From Variovorax sp. 770b2 (GTDB lineage Bacteria; Pseudomonadota; Gammaproteobacteria; Burkholderiales; Burkholderiaceae_C): 64,000 bases of DNA. The stretch covers positions 1,707,796 through 1,771,795 of the forward strand of contig NZ_FOXJ01000001.1 of the NCBI RefSeq assembly GCF_900115685.1, given 5' to 3'. Positions 1 to 8,295 of the stretch are shown piece by piece. Positions within the stretch are counted from its first letter, which is position 1, and every line of letters begins with the position of its first letter. The notes beneath the pieces were generated by a model that was given only the letters and a program-made list of their open reading frames with translations, was not told the origin of the DNA and made no database searches. Position numbers and translations under genes: made by a program.

Positions 1-321
1 GCTCGCGAGCGCATCGCGCAGCTCGTTCTCGAACGACGAGGCCCAGCGATGCTGCTCGAGTACCTCGACCTTCACGCTGCCGCCCGGCTGGCGCACCACC
101 ATCTGCGGGCGCGCGAAGCGCTCGGGCACCGCCACCGGCGCCAGTTCGATGTAGAGCGGCGCGGGGCTGCCCAGGGTCGAAGGCGCCGCGTCGGCGGCCG
201 CGACCGGGCTGGCGAGCGTGTAGTAGTTGTCGGGCTTGCTCGCGCAGCCGGCGAGCGCCATCAAGGCAGCGCCGACGATCAGCGCGGGGTTTCCGAATTT
301 TCCGAATGCGGCGTTCTTCAT
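1..321 (-). CDS. pqiC: PqiC-type outer-membrane lipoprotein (partial, C-terminus outside window)
   Basis: The first 107 residues are visible; the rest lies beyond the left edge. The N-terminus is a lipoprotein signal peptide with lipobox L-A-G-C and mature protein starting Cys-Ala-Ser-Lys-Pro. It is followed by a D-N-Y-Y-T-L segment, typical of the PqiC / ABC-transport auxiliary lipoprotein family (formerly DUF330). The ATG overlaps the pqiB stop as TGATG, so translation is probably coupled. Known family role: PqiC sits in the outer membrane and docks the PqiB tube in the PqiABC lipid-transport system. Assignment rests on the lipobox, the conserved start of the mature domain and its position directly after pqiB. 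Confidence 0.85.
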   Translation of the reverse strand, partial: MKNAAFGKFGNPALIVGAALMALAGCASKPDNYYTLASPVAAADAAPSTLGSPAPLYIELAPVAVPERFARPQMVVRQPGGSVKVEVLEQHRWASSFENELRDALAS

Positions 322-1976
322 CATTTCTTGTCGTCCGGTTTGCCGCGCAGCAGCGACTCGGGATGGCGCTCCAGGTAGTCGGTCAGCACGCGCACCGAGC
401 CCGCGGCGCGGGTCAGCTCCTGCAGCGTCTGGCGCATATCCTGTTGCAGCGGCGAATCGTCGGCCAGCGTGCGCTCGGCCGTGTTCACGGTCTTGCGCAC
501 GTCCTTCATGGCCGCGGCCAGCTCGGGCGTCACGTCGTTGTTGATGCGCGTGACGGTCTGCTCGGCGCTGGTGAGCGTCTTGTTGAGCGTGGCGAGGGTG
601 GTGCGCAGGTCCGCCGCGATCTGCTCGTAGGGCACCTTGTTCAGCTTGCTTGCGATTTCCTGCACCTGCGACTGGATCTCGTCCAGGCTGTTGGGCATCG
701 TGGGCAACTCGATGGGGCTCCTGGCCAGGTCGATCTTGGCGGGCGGCGCCTTCGGGAAGAAGTCGAGCGCGACGTAGACCGAGCCGGTCAGCAGATTGCC
801 GTTGCGAAGCTGCGCGCGCAAACCCTTCTCGGCCAGGAAGCGCAGGCGCTCCTGCTGCGTGGCGCGCGACTCCGTGCCCTGCGGCTGCCCGGTCTCGCGG
901 CGGCGCAGGCGGTCGGGATAGATCTGCACCAGCACCGGCATGCGGAACTCGCGCTCGGCGCGGTCGAACTCCACGCCGATCGACTTGACCTCGCCGATCA
1001 CCACGCCGCGGAAATCGACCGGCGCCCCGGGCACGAGGCCGCGCAGCGACTGGTTGAAGTACATCAGGAGCGTCTGCGAGGGACCGTCGGGTTCCTTCAT
1101 GGCCGCGGCTTCGTCCTGCGCGAGCATGAAGGCGGTGTTTTCCTTGGCGAGCGGACCCATCGCATCCTCGGGCGCCTGGAAGGCGATGCCGCCGAGCAGG
1201 ATGGTCGCCAGCGACTGCGTGCGCAGCGTGAAGCCGCTGGCGCTCAGTTGCGCGTCGATGCCGCTGGCCTGCCAGAAGCGCGTGTTGACGCCCACGAACT
1301 TGTCGTACGGCGCATTGACGAACACGCGCAGCGTGACGCCGCGGCCATCGCCGTCGAGTTCGTAGGCGGCCACCTGCCCCACCTTGATCCGGCGGAAGTA
1401 CACGGGCGAGCCCACATCCAGCGAACCGATGTCGGTGGAGCGCAGCAGGAACTGCTGCCCCGAGTCGTCGCGCGTGACGATGGGCGGCGCCTCCAGGCCC
1501 TTGAATTCACCCGCGGTTTCCTTCGACACGCCGGCATCGGCGCCGATGTAGGCACCCGACAGCAAGGTGCCCAGGCCCGAGATGCCCGAGGTATCCAGGC
1601 GCGGCCGCACGACCCAGAAGCGCGAATCGTCGGAGGTGAAGCTCTCGGCATCCTTGTTGAGCTGCACCAGCACCCGCACATGCGAGCGGTCGCGCGCCAG
1701 GCGCAGGCTCTGCACGAGGCCGATCTGCACGTCCTTGTATTTCACCGCGGTCTTGCCGGCCTCCAGGCCTTCGGCGGTCTTGAAGGTGAGCACGATCTCG
1801 GGGCCGCGCTCCAGCAGGATGCGCGCCACCAGCGTCACGCCCACGAGCGCAGCCACGATGGGAATCAGCCAGATCAGCGAGGGCAGCCACTCGCGGCGGC
1901 GCTTGACCTGCGGCTTTGGCAATGGCGGCGCGGACGGCGCCGGTCTGTCTTGCGGTTGCGGATCTTCTTCACTCAT
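321..1976 (-). CDS. pqiB: PqiB, intermembrane lipid-transport MCE protein
   Basis: 551 residues: a short Pro-rich cytoplasmic N-terminus, one transmembrane helix (about residues 32-52, S-L-I-W-L-I-P-I-V-A), then three successive MCE domains and a C-terminal helical segment (about 420-545). The E-G-L-E-A-G-K-T-A-V-K-Y signature opens the first MCE domain. PqiB family proteins form a periplasm-spanning tube for lipids between inner and outer membranes; length and domain order match the family. ATG start overlaps the stop of the upstream pqiA-like gene (ATGA). It lies between the PqiA halves and PqiC, so the operon order is the canonical A-B-C. Confidence 0.93.
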   Translation of the reverse strand: MSEEDPQPQDRPAPSAPPLPKPQVKRRREWLPSLIWLIPIVAALVGVTLVARILLERGPEIVLTFKTAEGLEAGKTAVKYKDVQIGLVQSLRLARDRSHVRVLVQLNKDAESFTSDDSRFWVVRPRLDTSGISGLGTLLSGAYIGADAGVSKETAGEFKGLEAPPIVTRDDSGQQFLLRSTDIGSLDVGSPVYFRRIKVGQVAAYELDGDGRGVTLRVFVNAPYDKFVGVNTRFWQASGIDAQLSASGFTLRTQSLATILLGGIAFQAPEDAMGPLAKENTAFMLAQDEAAAMKEPDGPSQTLLMYFNQSLRGLVPGAPVDFRGVVIGEVKSIGVEFDRAEREFRMPVLVQIYPDRLRRRETGQPQGTESRATQQERLRFLAEKGLRAQLRNGNLLTGSVYVALDFFPKAPPAKIDLARSPIELPTMPNSLDEIQSQVQEIASKLNKVPYEQIAADLRTTLATLNKTLTSAEQTVTRINNDVTPELAAAMKDVRKTVNTAERTLADDSPLQQDMRQTLQELTRAAGSVRVLTDYLERHPESLLRGKPDDKK

Positions 1977-2701
1977 GCTGCTTGTTCTTCCCTGTTCTCG
2001 AAACTCTCTTGCACCGCCTGCGCCTCCTTGCTGTCCCAGGTGAGCTTCGGATCGAAGCTCAGCGAGGCCAGCATGGTCAGCACCACCACCGAGCCGAAGG
2101 CGGCGATGCCCACGCCCGCGGTGATGACCGCGAAGCCCTGGATCTGCACCAGCCCGGTCAGGAGCGACACCACGAACACGTCGAGCATCGACCAGCGGCC
2201 GATGATCTCGATGATGTGATACAGCTTTGCCCGCTCGTGCTGCCGCCAGCTGCTGCCGCGCTGGGCCGTCACCACAAGCAAGAAAAGCACCGCCAGCTTG
2301 AACAGCGGCACCAGGAAGCTCGCGATGAAGACGATGGCGGCCAGCCCGTAGGCGCCCGACACCCAGAAATAGATCACCCCGCTCAGGATGGTGTCGTACT
2401 GCGCGCCGAAGAGGGTGCGCGTGATCATCACCGGCAGCAGGTTGGCCGGGATGTACATGATGCAGGCCGCGATCAGGAACGCCCAGGTGCGCGTGAGGCT
2501 CTGCGGCTTGCGTGTGTGCAGGTGCGTGCCGCAGCGGCCGCAGGCATCGCCCTCTTGCGCATCGCGCCAGACGGCCGCGCAGTGCGGGCAGGCCAGGAGG
2601 CCCAGCGAGGCGGCGGTGGCGACCGGGGCGTCGGGATCGTGCGCGACGTCCTCATGCACCGGCCGCGTTTCGCGCGGCCTGCGAAAGGGAAACAGCTTCA
2701 T
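1973..2701 (-). CDS. pqiA: Paraquat-inducible protein A, second half-type subunit
   Basis: 242 residues. An N-terminal zinc-ribbon-like module (C-P-H-C near residue 38 and C-G-R-C-G about 16 residues later) is followed by four predicted membrane helices with the PqiA signature I-P-A-N-L-L-P-V-M. E. coli PqiA is a single chain with two such halves; here the halves are separate adjacent genes, and this one corresponds to the second. The start ATG overlaps the stop of the preceding pqiA-like gene (ATGA), and its own stop overlaps the pqiB start. Likely inner-membrane partner of PqiB. Confidence 0.88.
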   Translation of the reverse strand: MKLFPFRRPRETRPVHEDVAHDPDAPVATAASLGLLACPHCAAVWRDAQEGDACGRCGTHLHTRKPQSLTRTWAFLIAACIMYIPANLLPVMITRTLFGAQYDTILSGVIYFWVSGAYGLAAIVFIASFLVPLFKLAVLFLLVVTAQRGSSWRQHERAKLYHIIEIIGRWSMLDVFVVSLLTGLVQIQGFAVITAGVGIAAFGSVVVLTMLASLSFDPKLTWDSKEAQAVQESFENREEQAA

Positions 2702-3333
2702 GCGGAAGCCTCTTTCTCTTCGTCGCCCGCGGCCTGGAAGGTCATCTCCCAGAACGCGCCCGGGTTGAACGACAGCACCGCCGTCAGCGTGACCGTCAGC
2801 GCCATGAAGGCCCAGAGCGCGGGGCCCGGCACCACGGTCGCCATGCTGGAGAGCTTGACGATGGCCACCAGCACGCCGAGCAGGAACACCTCGATCATTC
2901 CCCAGGGGCGCAGCGACTGCATCATGCGCACCAGGATCGCGAAGCCCAGCGGCCGGTGCTCGCGGCGCAGCGGAATCAGCAGGTACGCGAGGATGCACAG
3001 CTGCAGCAGCGGAAAAAGAATGGTCGTGGCCAGCACCAGCAGCGCCACCACCGACATGCCCTCGGCCCCCAGCACCACCACCGCGCCGGCCAGCGTGGTC
3101 TGGCTGGTCAGGCCGCGCAACTCGATCTCGACGATGGGAAACAGGTTGGCGATGGCGAACATGATGAGGCTCGCCACCGTCAGCGGCAGGATGCGCTGCT
3201 GTTGCGAGCCGGGGTGCCTGTCCAGCTCGGTGCCGCAGCGCGGGCAGCGGGCCACGTCGCGCGGCTGCAGGGGCGTGCGGGTGTAGACCGCGTCGCAACC
3301 CGGGCAGACCACGGTGTCAGGTACTTCCTTCAT
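2698..3333 (-). CDS. pqiA: Paraquat-inducible protein A, first half-type subunit
   Basis: 211 residues. It starts with a rubredoxin-like zinc ribbon (C-P-G-C at about 10-13, C-P-R-C-G at about 30-34) and has four membrane helices with the PqiA motif A-N-L-F-P-I-V. It is the first gene of the pqi operon and homologous to its neighbour 1973-2701, consistent with a split PqiA. The ATG at 3333 is chosen because it directly precedes the zinc ribbon; longer in-frame extensions run into the MFS gene upstream. Regulation is not visible: only 20 bp separate it from the preceding MFS stop, so it may be co-transcribed with the exporters. Confidence 0.87.
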   Translation of the reverse strand: MKEVPDTVVCPGCDAVYTRTPLQPRDVARCPRCGTELDRHPGSQQQRILPLTVASLIMFAIANLFPIVEIELRGLTSQTTLAGAVVVLGAEGMSVVALLVLATTILFPLLQLCILAYLLIPLRREHRPLGFAILVRMMQSLRPWGMIEVFLLGVLVAIVKLSSMATVVPGPALWAFMALTVTLTAVLSFNPGAFWEMTFQAAGDEEKEASA

Positions 3334-3353
3334 GGGGTCGTACCCTACCCTAT

Positions 3354-4805
3354 TCAGTGGTGCGGATTTGTCGTCTTCAGTCGCAGACTGCTGAAAACCG
3401 CCGCCACCGCCGCGCAAGAGGCGGCCAGCACCAACGCCACCACCGGGCCGTGCCCGCCGTGCGGGCTCCAGACGCTGAAGACCCCCGCCAGCACCACGGC
3501 GCCGAGGGTCTGGCCCGTGAGCCGGGCCGTGCCCAGCATGCCGCTGGCCGCACCGCTTCGGTGCGCGGGTGGCGAACTGACGATGGTGTGGTTGTTGGGC
3601 GACTGGAAGAGCCCGAAGCCCAGCCCGCACAGCGCCATGCGCCAGGCGATGTCGGCATTGCCCGGATGCGCCGGCAGCGCGGCCAGCAGCGCGAGGCCGG
3701 CGGCCAGCAGGCCGAGGCCGATGCCGCCGAGCAGCCCGTCCGGATACTTGCCGATCAGCTTTCCCGCGATGGGCGCCATCACCACGATGGCCAGCGGCCA
3801 CGCGGTGATGAGCAGCCCGGCCTCGATGTGGCTGCGGCCGTACACATCGAGCAGCAGGAACGGCAGCGCGATGTAGGCCAGCATCTGCGCGCAGAACGCG
3901 GCCACCGAGGTGCCCATGGACAGCGCGAAGACCGGAATGCGCAGCAGGTCGATCGGGAAAAGCGGCACCGCCTGCGTGCGCTGGCGTCGAAGGTAGACGA
4001 AGCCCACCGCCAGCCCGGCCAGCAGGATGGCCCAGGCGGACCAGTGCGCACCGTCGCCTCCCACGCCGCCTTCGCGCACACCCAATCGGTCCACGCCCAG
4101 GAACACCAGCGAGAACATCAGCACGTTGAGCGCCACGTCGACGGGCGAGAACCTGAGCCCCGCCGCCGGCGCCACGCGGTTGAACGGCAGCGCCCTCATG
4201 CCCAGCGCGAAGGTGACGATGCCCAGCGGCACGTTGATGGCGAAGAGCCAGGGCCACGAAGCCACCGACAAAATTGCCGCCGCCACCGAGGGCCCGGCCA
4301 CGGAAGACGTGGCCACCACCAGCGAGTTGATGGCCATGCCCTTGCCCAGTTGCGACGAGGGGTACGTGAGCCGCACCAGCGCCGCGTTGACGCTCATGAT
4401 CCCGGCCGCGCCCAAGCCCTGGAAAGCGCGCGCCGCGATCAGCGTGCCGAGCGAGTTGGCGAAGGTCGCGGCCAGCGACGACAGCGCGAACACCGCCATG
4501 CCCACGAGGTACACGCGCCGGTACCCCACCAGGTCGCCGAGCGAGGCCAGCGGCAGGAGCATCACCAGCGTGGCGATCTGGTAGGCGTTGACCACCCAGA
4601 TCGCCTGCGACGGACTGGCATTCAGCTCGCGCGCGATGCCCGGGAGCGCCAGGTTGACGATGGTGCCGTCGAGCACCGCGACGATCAGGCCGAGGATGAT
4701 GACCAGCATGGCCCAGCCGCGCGCGGGCGAGGCCAGGCCGTCGATGGGCTTCAGGGTGTTGTCTTGGGCGCTTGCCGATGCGGCGCCTGGATGTATCGAG
4801 CTCAC
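3354..4805 (-). CDS. MFS drug-exporter, EmrB/QacA (DHA2) type
   Basis: 483 residues with about 14 predicted membrane helices. The motif L-D-G-T-I-V-N-L-A-L-P in helix 1 and G-D-L-V-G-Y-R-R-V in the first cytoplasmic loop are typical of the DHA2 drug:H+ antiporter family. The start is GTG at 4805: it overlaps the stop of the upstream Bcr-like gene as GTGA and yields a chain of normal family length; the larger open frame upstream is antisense-free but non-homologous. Substrate cannot be deduced. Co-directional and coupled with the Bcr/CflA-like exporter. Confidence 0.9.
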   Translation of the reverse strand: MSSIHPGAASASAQDNTLKPIDGLASPARGWAMLVIILGLIVAVLDGTIVNLALPGIARELNASPSQAIWVVNAYQIATLVMLLPLASLGDLVGYRRVYLVGMAVFALSSLAATFANSLGTLIAARAFQGLGAAGIMSVNAALVRLTYPSSQLGKGMAINSLVVATSSVAGPSVAAAILSVASWPWLFAINVPLGIVTFALGMRALPFNRVAPAAGLRFSPVDVALNVLMFSLVFLGVDRLGVREGGVGGDGAHWSAWAILLAGLAVGFVYLRRQRTQAVPLFPIDLLRIPVFALSMGTSVAAFCAQMLAYIALPFLLLDVYGRSHIEAGLLITAWPLAIVVMAPIAGKLIGKYPDGLLGGIGLGLLAAGLALLAALPAHPGNADIAWRMALCGLGFGLFQSPNNHTIVSSPPAHRSGAASGMLGTARLTGQTLGAVVLAGVFSVWSPHGGHGPVVALVLAASCAAVAAVFSSLRLKTTNPHH

Positions 4806-6016
4806 GCTTGCTGCGTCCTTCGTGTGGGTTCCGAGCGCACGCTGCCCAGCGTCAGCCAGGTCAGCACCAGCGCGATCAGCGCGCCTGCGGCCATGCCTGC
4901 CACCATCGGCAGCGGCCGGCCATCGGTGAAGAAGCCCACCACCGCCATGGCGAGTGCGCCCGTCAGCATCTGCAGCGTGCCGAGCAGCGCCGAGGCGGTG
5001 CCCGCGATGGCGCCGTGCATTTCGAGCGCCAGCACGCCGGTGGTCGGGATCACCAGGCCCATGAAGCCCGAGGCGATGAAGTACAGCACGATGAGCACCC
5101 AGATGCTGTCGCCGCCCATCGCGAAGTACGCGAACATCGCGACCATCGCCGCGCCGCAGCACGCGACGCCGAACTTCACGAGGTTGACCAGCCCGTAGCG
5201 CTCGCCGAGCGCGCCGGTGAACTGCGAGGCGCCGATGAAGGCGGCCGCGTTCACGCCGAAGGCCACGCTGTAGAGCGCGGGCGAGAGGCCGTAGTGGTCG
5301 ATCATCACGAACGACGAATTGGCCAGGTAGGTGAAGAAGCCCGCCATCGCGAAGCTGCCGATGAACACCAGCCCGAGGTAGTGCCAGTCGCGCAGCAGCA
5401 GCCAGTAGGCCGAGAGCGCGCTGCCCAGGCTGCTTTCGACGCGCTGCGAAGCGGGCCGGGTTTCGTCGAGCAGCTTGACCATCATCGCGAGACCCGCCAC
5501 CGCGGCGATGGTCACGGCCCAGAACACGCCGCGCCAGCCCGCCACGGCAATGACCGCACTGCCCACGAGCGGCGCGAGGATCGGCGACACGCTGAACACC
5601 AGCATCAGGAGCGACATCAGCCGCGCCGCGTCGGTGCCGGTGTGCAGGTCGCGCACGACGGCGCGCGGAATCGCCATGCCGGCCGCGGCGCCCAGGCCCT
5701 GGACGAAGCGCAGCGCGATCAGCGTGTGGATGTCGGTGGCCAGCGCGCAGCCCACGCTGGCCAATGCGAAGAGCACCAGCCCGGCATACAGCGGGGGCTT
5801 GCGCCCGACCATGTCGGAGATCGGCCCGTAGAGCAGCTGGCCCGCGCCGAGCGAGAGGAAGAACGCCGTGAGGCTCATCTGCACCGCGCCGATGTCGGCG
5901 CGCAGGCTCTGCCCGATGGCGGGCAGCGCGGGCAGGTACATGTCGATGGCGAAGGGCCCGATGGCCGAGAGCAGGCCCAGCAAGAGGGCCATCTTGAAGA
6001 AGGGGGAAGAACGCAT
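4802..6016 (-). CDS. Bcr/CflA-family MFS multidrug exporter
   Basis: 404 residues, 12 predicted helices. The Bcr/CflA hallmark A-I-D-M-Y-L-P-A-L-P is in helix 1, followed by G-P-I-S-D-M-V-G-R-K-P, the MFS motif A. The start M-R-S-S-P-F at 6016 is preferred over an ATG nine codons upstream because helix 1 then begins within about 8 residues as in family members. Its stop overlaps the GTG of the next exporter gene. Probable proton-driven efflux of small toxic compounds; substrate unknown. Confidence 0.9.
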   Translation of the reverse strand: MRSSPFFKMALLLGLLSAIGPFAIDMYLPALPAIGQSLRADIGAVQMSLTAFFLSLGAGQLLYGPISDMVGRKPPLYAGLVLFALASVGCALATDIHTLIALRFVQGLGAAAGMAIPRAVVRDLHTGTDAARLMSLLMLVFSVSPILAPLVGSAVIAVAGWRGVFWAVTIAAVAGLAMMVKLLDETRPASQRVESSLGSALSAYWLLLRDWHYLGLVFIGSFAMAGFFTYLANSSFVMIDHYGLSPALYSVAFGVNAAAFIGASQFTGALGERYGLVNLVKFGVACCGAAMVAMFAYFAMGGDSIWVLIVLYFIASGFMGLVIPTTGVLALEMHGAIAGTASALLGTLQMLTGALAMAVVGFFTDGRPLPMVAGMAAGALIALVLTWLTLGSVRSEPTRRTQQA

Positions 6017-6087
6017 TGACCCGATTGTCGCCAAGCGCGGCAACCGGCGCCCGCGTGGGGTCGGTTGCCTGCCCGCCCCGCCCGGCG

Positions 6088-7428
6088 CTAACTCGGGGAA
6101 AAGAATCGGTTGGCAGGCCGCGGCAAACCAAGGTTCTCGCGCAAGGTACGACCTTCGTATTCACGCCGGAAGATGCCGCGGCGCTGCAGTTCGGGCACCA
6201 CCTTGTCGACGAAGGCGTCCAGTCCGCCCGGCAGCCACGGGAACATCACGTTGAAGCCGTCGGAGCCCTCGGTCTCGAGCCACTCCTGCATCTCGTCGGC
6301 GATGGTCTGCGCCGTGCCGACGAAGGCCAGCCCACCGTAGCCGCCCAGGCGCTGGGCCAGTTGGCGCACCGTGAGCTTTTCGCTGCGGGCCAGTTCGATC
6401 ACGCGGGCGCGGCTGCTCTGGCTCGCGTTGGTCTCGGGCACGTCGGGCAGCGGCGCATCGGGGTCGAACGTCGAGGCGTCGTGGCCGAGCTGGATCGAGA
6501 GCGAGGCGATCGCGCTGTCGTAGTGCACCAGGCTGTCGAGCCTCGCGCGGATGGCGCGGGCTTCTTCGACCGTGTCGCCGACCACCACGAAGGCTGCGGG
6601 CAGGATCTTGAGATGGTCCGGCTCGCGCCCGAGCTTGCGCATGCGGCCCTTGATGTCGGCATAGAAGCTTCGTGCCGCGGCCAGCGTGCCCGGCGCGGCG
6701 AAGATCGCCTCGGCCGTTTCCGCCGCGAGCTGCCGCCCTGCTTCCGACGCGCCCGCCTGCACGATCAGCGGCCAGCCCTGCACCGGCCGCGCGATGTGCA
6801 GCGGGCCGCGCACCGAGAGGTACTTGCCCTTGTGGTCGAGCACATGCAGCTTCGCGGGGTCGAAGAAACGGCCGCTCTCGGCATCGCGCTCGAAGGCGTC
6901 GTCGGCCCAGCTGTCCCAGAGACCCGTGACCACGTCGTAGAACTCGCGGGCGCGGGCATAGCGCTCGTCGTGTTCCATGTGGTCGTCGCGGCCGAAGTTC
7001 AGCGCTGCGTCGGGGTTGGAGGTGGTCACGATGTTCCAGCCCGCGCGGCCTTCGCTCAGGTGGTCGAGCGAGGCGAAGCGGCGCGCGATGTGGAACGGCT
7101 CGTCGAAGGTGGTCGATGCGGTCGCGACCAGTCCGATGTGCTTCGTGTGCTGTGCCAGCGCCGACAGCAGCGTGAAGGGCTCGAACGAAGTGACCGTGTG
7201 GCTGCGCTGCAGCGCCTCGATGGGCATGTTGAGCACGGCCAGGTGGTCGGCCATGAAGAAGGCGTCGAAGCGCCCGCGCTCCAGCGTCTGGGCCAGTTGC
7301 TTCAGGTGCGCGAAGTTGAAGTTGGCGTCGCGCCAGGCACCCGGATAGCGCCATGCGCCGGTGTGGATGCTGACCGGGCGCATGAAGGCGCCGAGTCGCA
7401 ACTGCTTGCCCGTGCTCATGCCGCTCAT
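6088..7428 (-). CDS. FMN-dependent bacterial-luciferase-family monooxygenase (NtaA/SnaA/DszA type)
   Basis: 446 residues, matching the roughly 440-residue NtaA/DmoA branch of flavin-dependent two-component monooxygenases. Diagnostic segments include F-F-M-A-D-H near residue 57, the A-S-T-T-F-D-E-P-F-H-I-A-R-R-F block, G-W-N-I-V-T-T, and P-L-I-V-Q-A-G-A-S-E-A-G, which bind reduced FMN in the family. It would need a separate flavin reductase, which is not present nearby. The ATG at 7428 overlaps the stop of the CmcJ/NvfI-like gene (ATGA), so the two are translationally coupled and probably act in one oxidative pathway. Substrate unknown; relatives act on chelators, sulfones or dimethyl sulfide. 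Confidence 0.9.
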   Translation of the reverse strand: MSGMSTGKQLRLGAFMRPVSIHTGAWRYPGAWRDANFNFAHLKQLAQTLERGRFDAFFMADHLAVLNMPIEALQRSHTVTSFEPFTLLSALAQHTKHIGLVATASTTFDEPFHIARRFASLDHLSEGRAGWNIVTTSNPDAALNFGRDDHMEHDERYARAREFYDVVTGLWDSWADDAFERDAESGRFFDPAKLHVLDHKGKYLSVRGPLHIARPVQGWPLIVQAGASEAGRQLAAETAEAIFAAPGTLAAARSFYADIKGRMRKLGREPDHLKILPAAFVVVGDTVEEARAIRARLDSLVHYDSAIASLSIQLGHDASTFDPDAPLPDVPETNASQSSRARVIELARSEKLTVRQLAQRLGGYGGLAFVGTAQTIADEMQEWLETEGSDGFNVMFPWLPGGLDAFVDKVVPELQRRGIFRREYEGRTLRENLGLPRPANRFFSPS

Positions 7429-8282
7429 TCGGCCGGCCAGAACACCAGCGCGCGCAACTCGATGCTGCGGCGCGGCGGCGCCTCGGGCGCGCCGGTCGGG
7501 TCTTCGAACGCGGTGTGCGCGGTGAAGCGCGCGGTGCCGTCCTCGCGCGAGTCGTAGATCTTCAGGAGCAGCGCCTCGTCGGGCCGCAGCCTCGGGAACC
7601 AGTACCACCGGTGCTTCGGGTTCCAGGTGAAGGAATAGGTCTCGCCGACCTTGTCGGGGTAGACCAGGTCGCTGGGCACCATGTCCTCGAACGCGATGGA
7701 GCGCGCATCGCACAGCGCGAGCGGCAGGCGTTCCACCGTGGCCAGCGGGCGCCACAGGTTGACGATGGCGAAGCGGTGCTTCAGGCGCTCTTCTGCTTCT
7801 TCGGGCGGCAGGTGGGCGCGCACGCGGCGCGGCGCGGAGACGAAGGTCTGGTCGTTGTGCACCCGCCGCACGGGCTCGCGCAACGCGGCGGTGCGTCGCG
7901 AGCCCTGCGCGCTGTCGCGCAGCGTGTGGTCGAAGACGACGATCTTCTCGGCGCCCGTCACGTCGCGCAGCAGCGCTTCGGCCTCGCGGTAGTAGATGTC
8001 GCGGATCGCCCCGTCGTGCGAGAAATCGGCCACCACGCTGCGGTGCGAGATCTGCGTGAAGCCACTGCGGTCGAGCGAGAGTTCGCGCAGCGCCACGAGC
8101 GGGCGGCCATCGCGTATCGCCACGCGGCGCGGCTCCAGTTCGCCGGTCACCCAGGGCACGCCCGGCGGCGGCTCGAAGGTGTAGCTCACCGGCCTGCCCT
8201 GCCCCGCCTTCAGGTAGTTGAGCTCGCCCTCCACCGAGGAAAGCGTGGCGGCCACCAGGTGGTCATTCGATGCGGTGCCCAT
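7425..8282 (-). CDS. CmcJ/NvfI-family oxygenase
   Basis: 285 residues. Features fit the CmcJ/NvfI family: an N-terminal L-N-Y-L-K segment, a conserved R-R-V-H-N-D-Q-T motif placing His142 and Asp144 as an H-x-D pair, and a distal N-P-K-H-R-W-Y-W-F block with His224 followed by E-A-L-L-L-K-I-Y-D. NvfI-type members are non-haem Fe(II)/2-oxoglutarate enzymes, so the H-x-D...H triad is a plausible iron site here (inference). Start M-G-T-A-S at 8282 is preceded by a GAGGAG ribosome-binding site about 11 nt upstream. It is co-directional with an SDR upstream and a flavin monooxygenase downstream; substrate unknown. Confidence 0.75.
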   Translation of the reverse strand: MGTASNDHLVAATLSSVEGELNYLKAGQGRPVSYTFEPPPGVPWVTGELEPRRVAIRDGRPLVALRELSLDRSGFTQISHRSVVADFSHDGAIRDIYYREAEALLRDVTGAEKIVVFDHTLRDSAQGSRRTAALREPVRRVHNDQTFVSAPRRVRAHLPPEEAEERLKHRFAIVNLWRPLATVERLPLALCDARSIAFEDMVPSDLVYPDKVGETYSFTWNPKHRWYWFPRLRPDEALLLKIYDSREDGTARFTAHTAFEDPTGAPEAPPRRSIELRALVFWPAE

Positions 8283-8295
8283 GCGGCATGACTCC

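Noticed and set aside
306..2219. 637-codon plus-strand frame opposite pqiB/pqiA
   Set aside because: Typical antisense shadow in GC-rich DNA; the minus strand carries the complete pqi operon with overlapping starts and stops.
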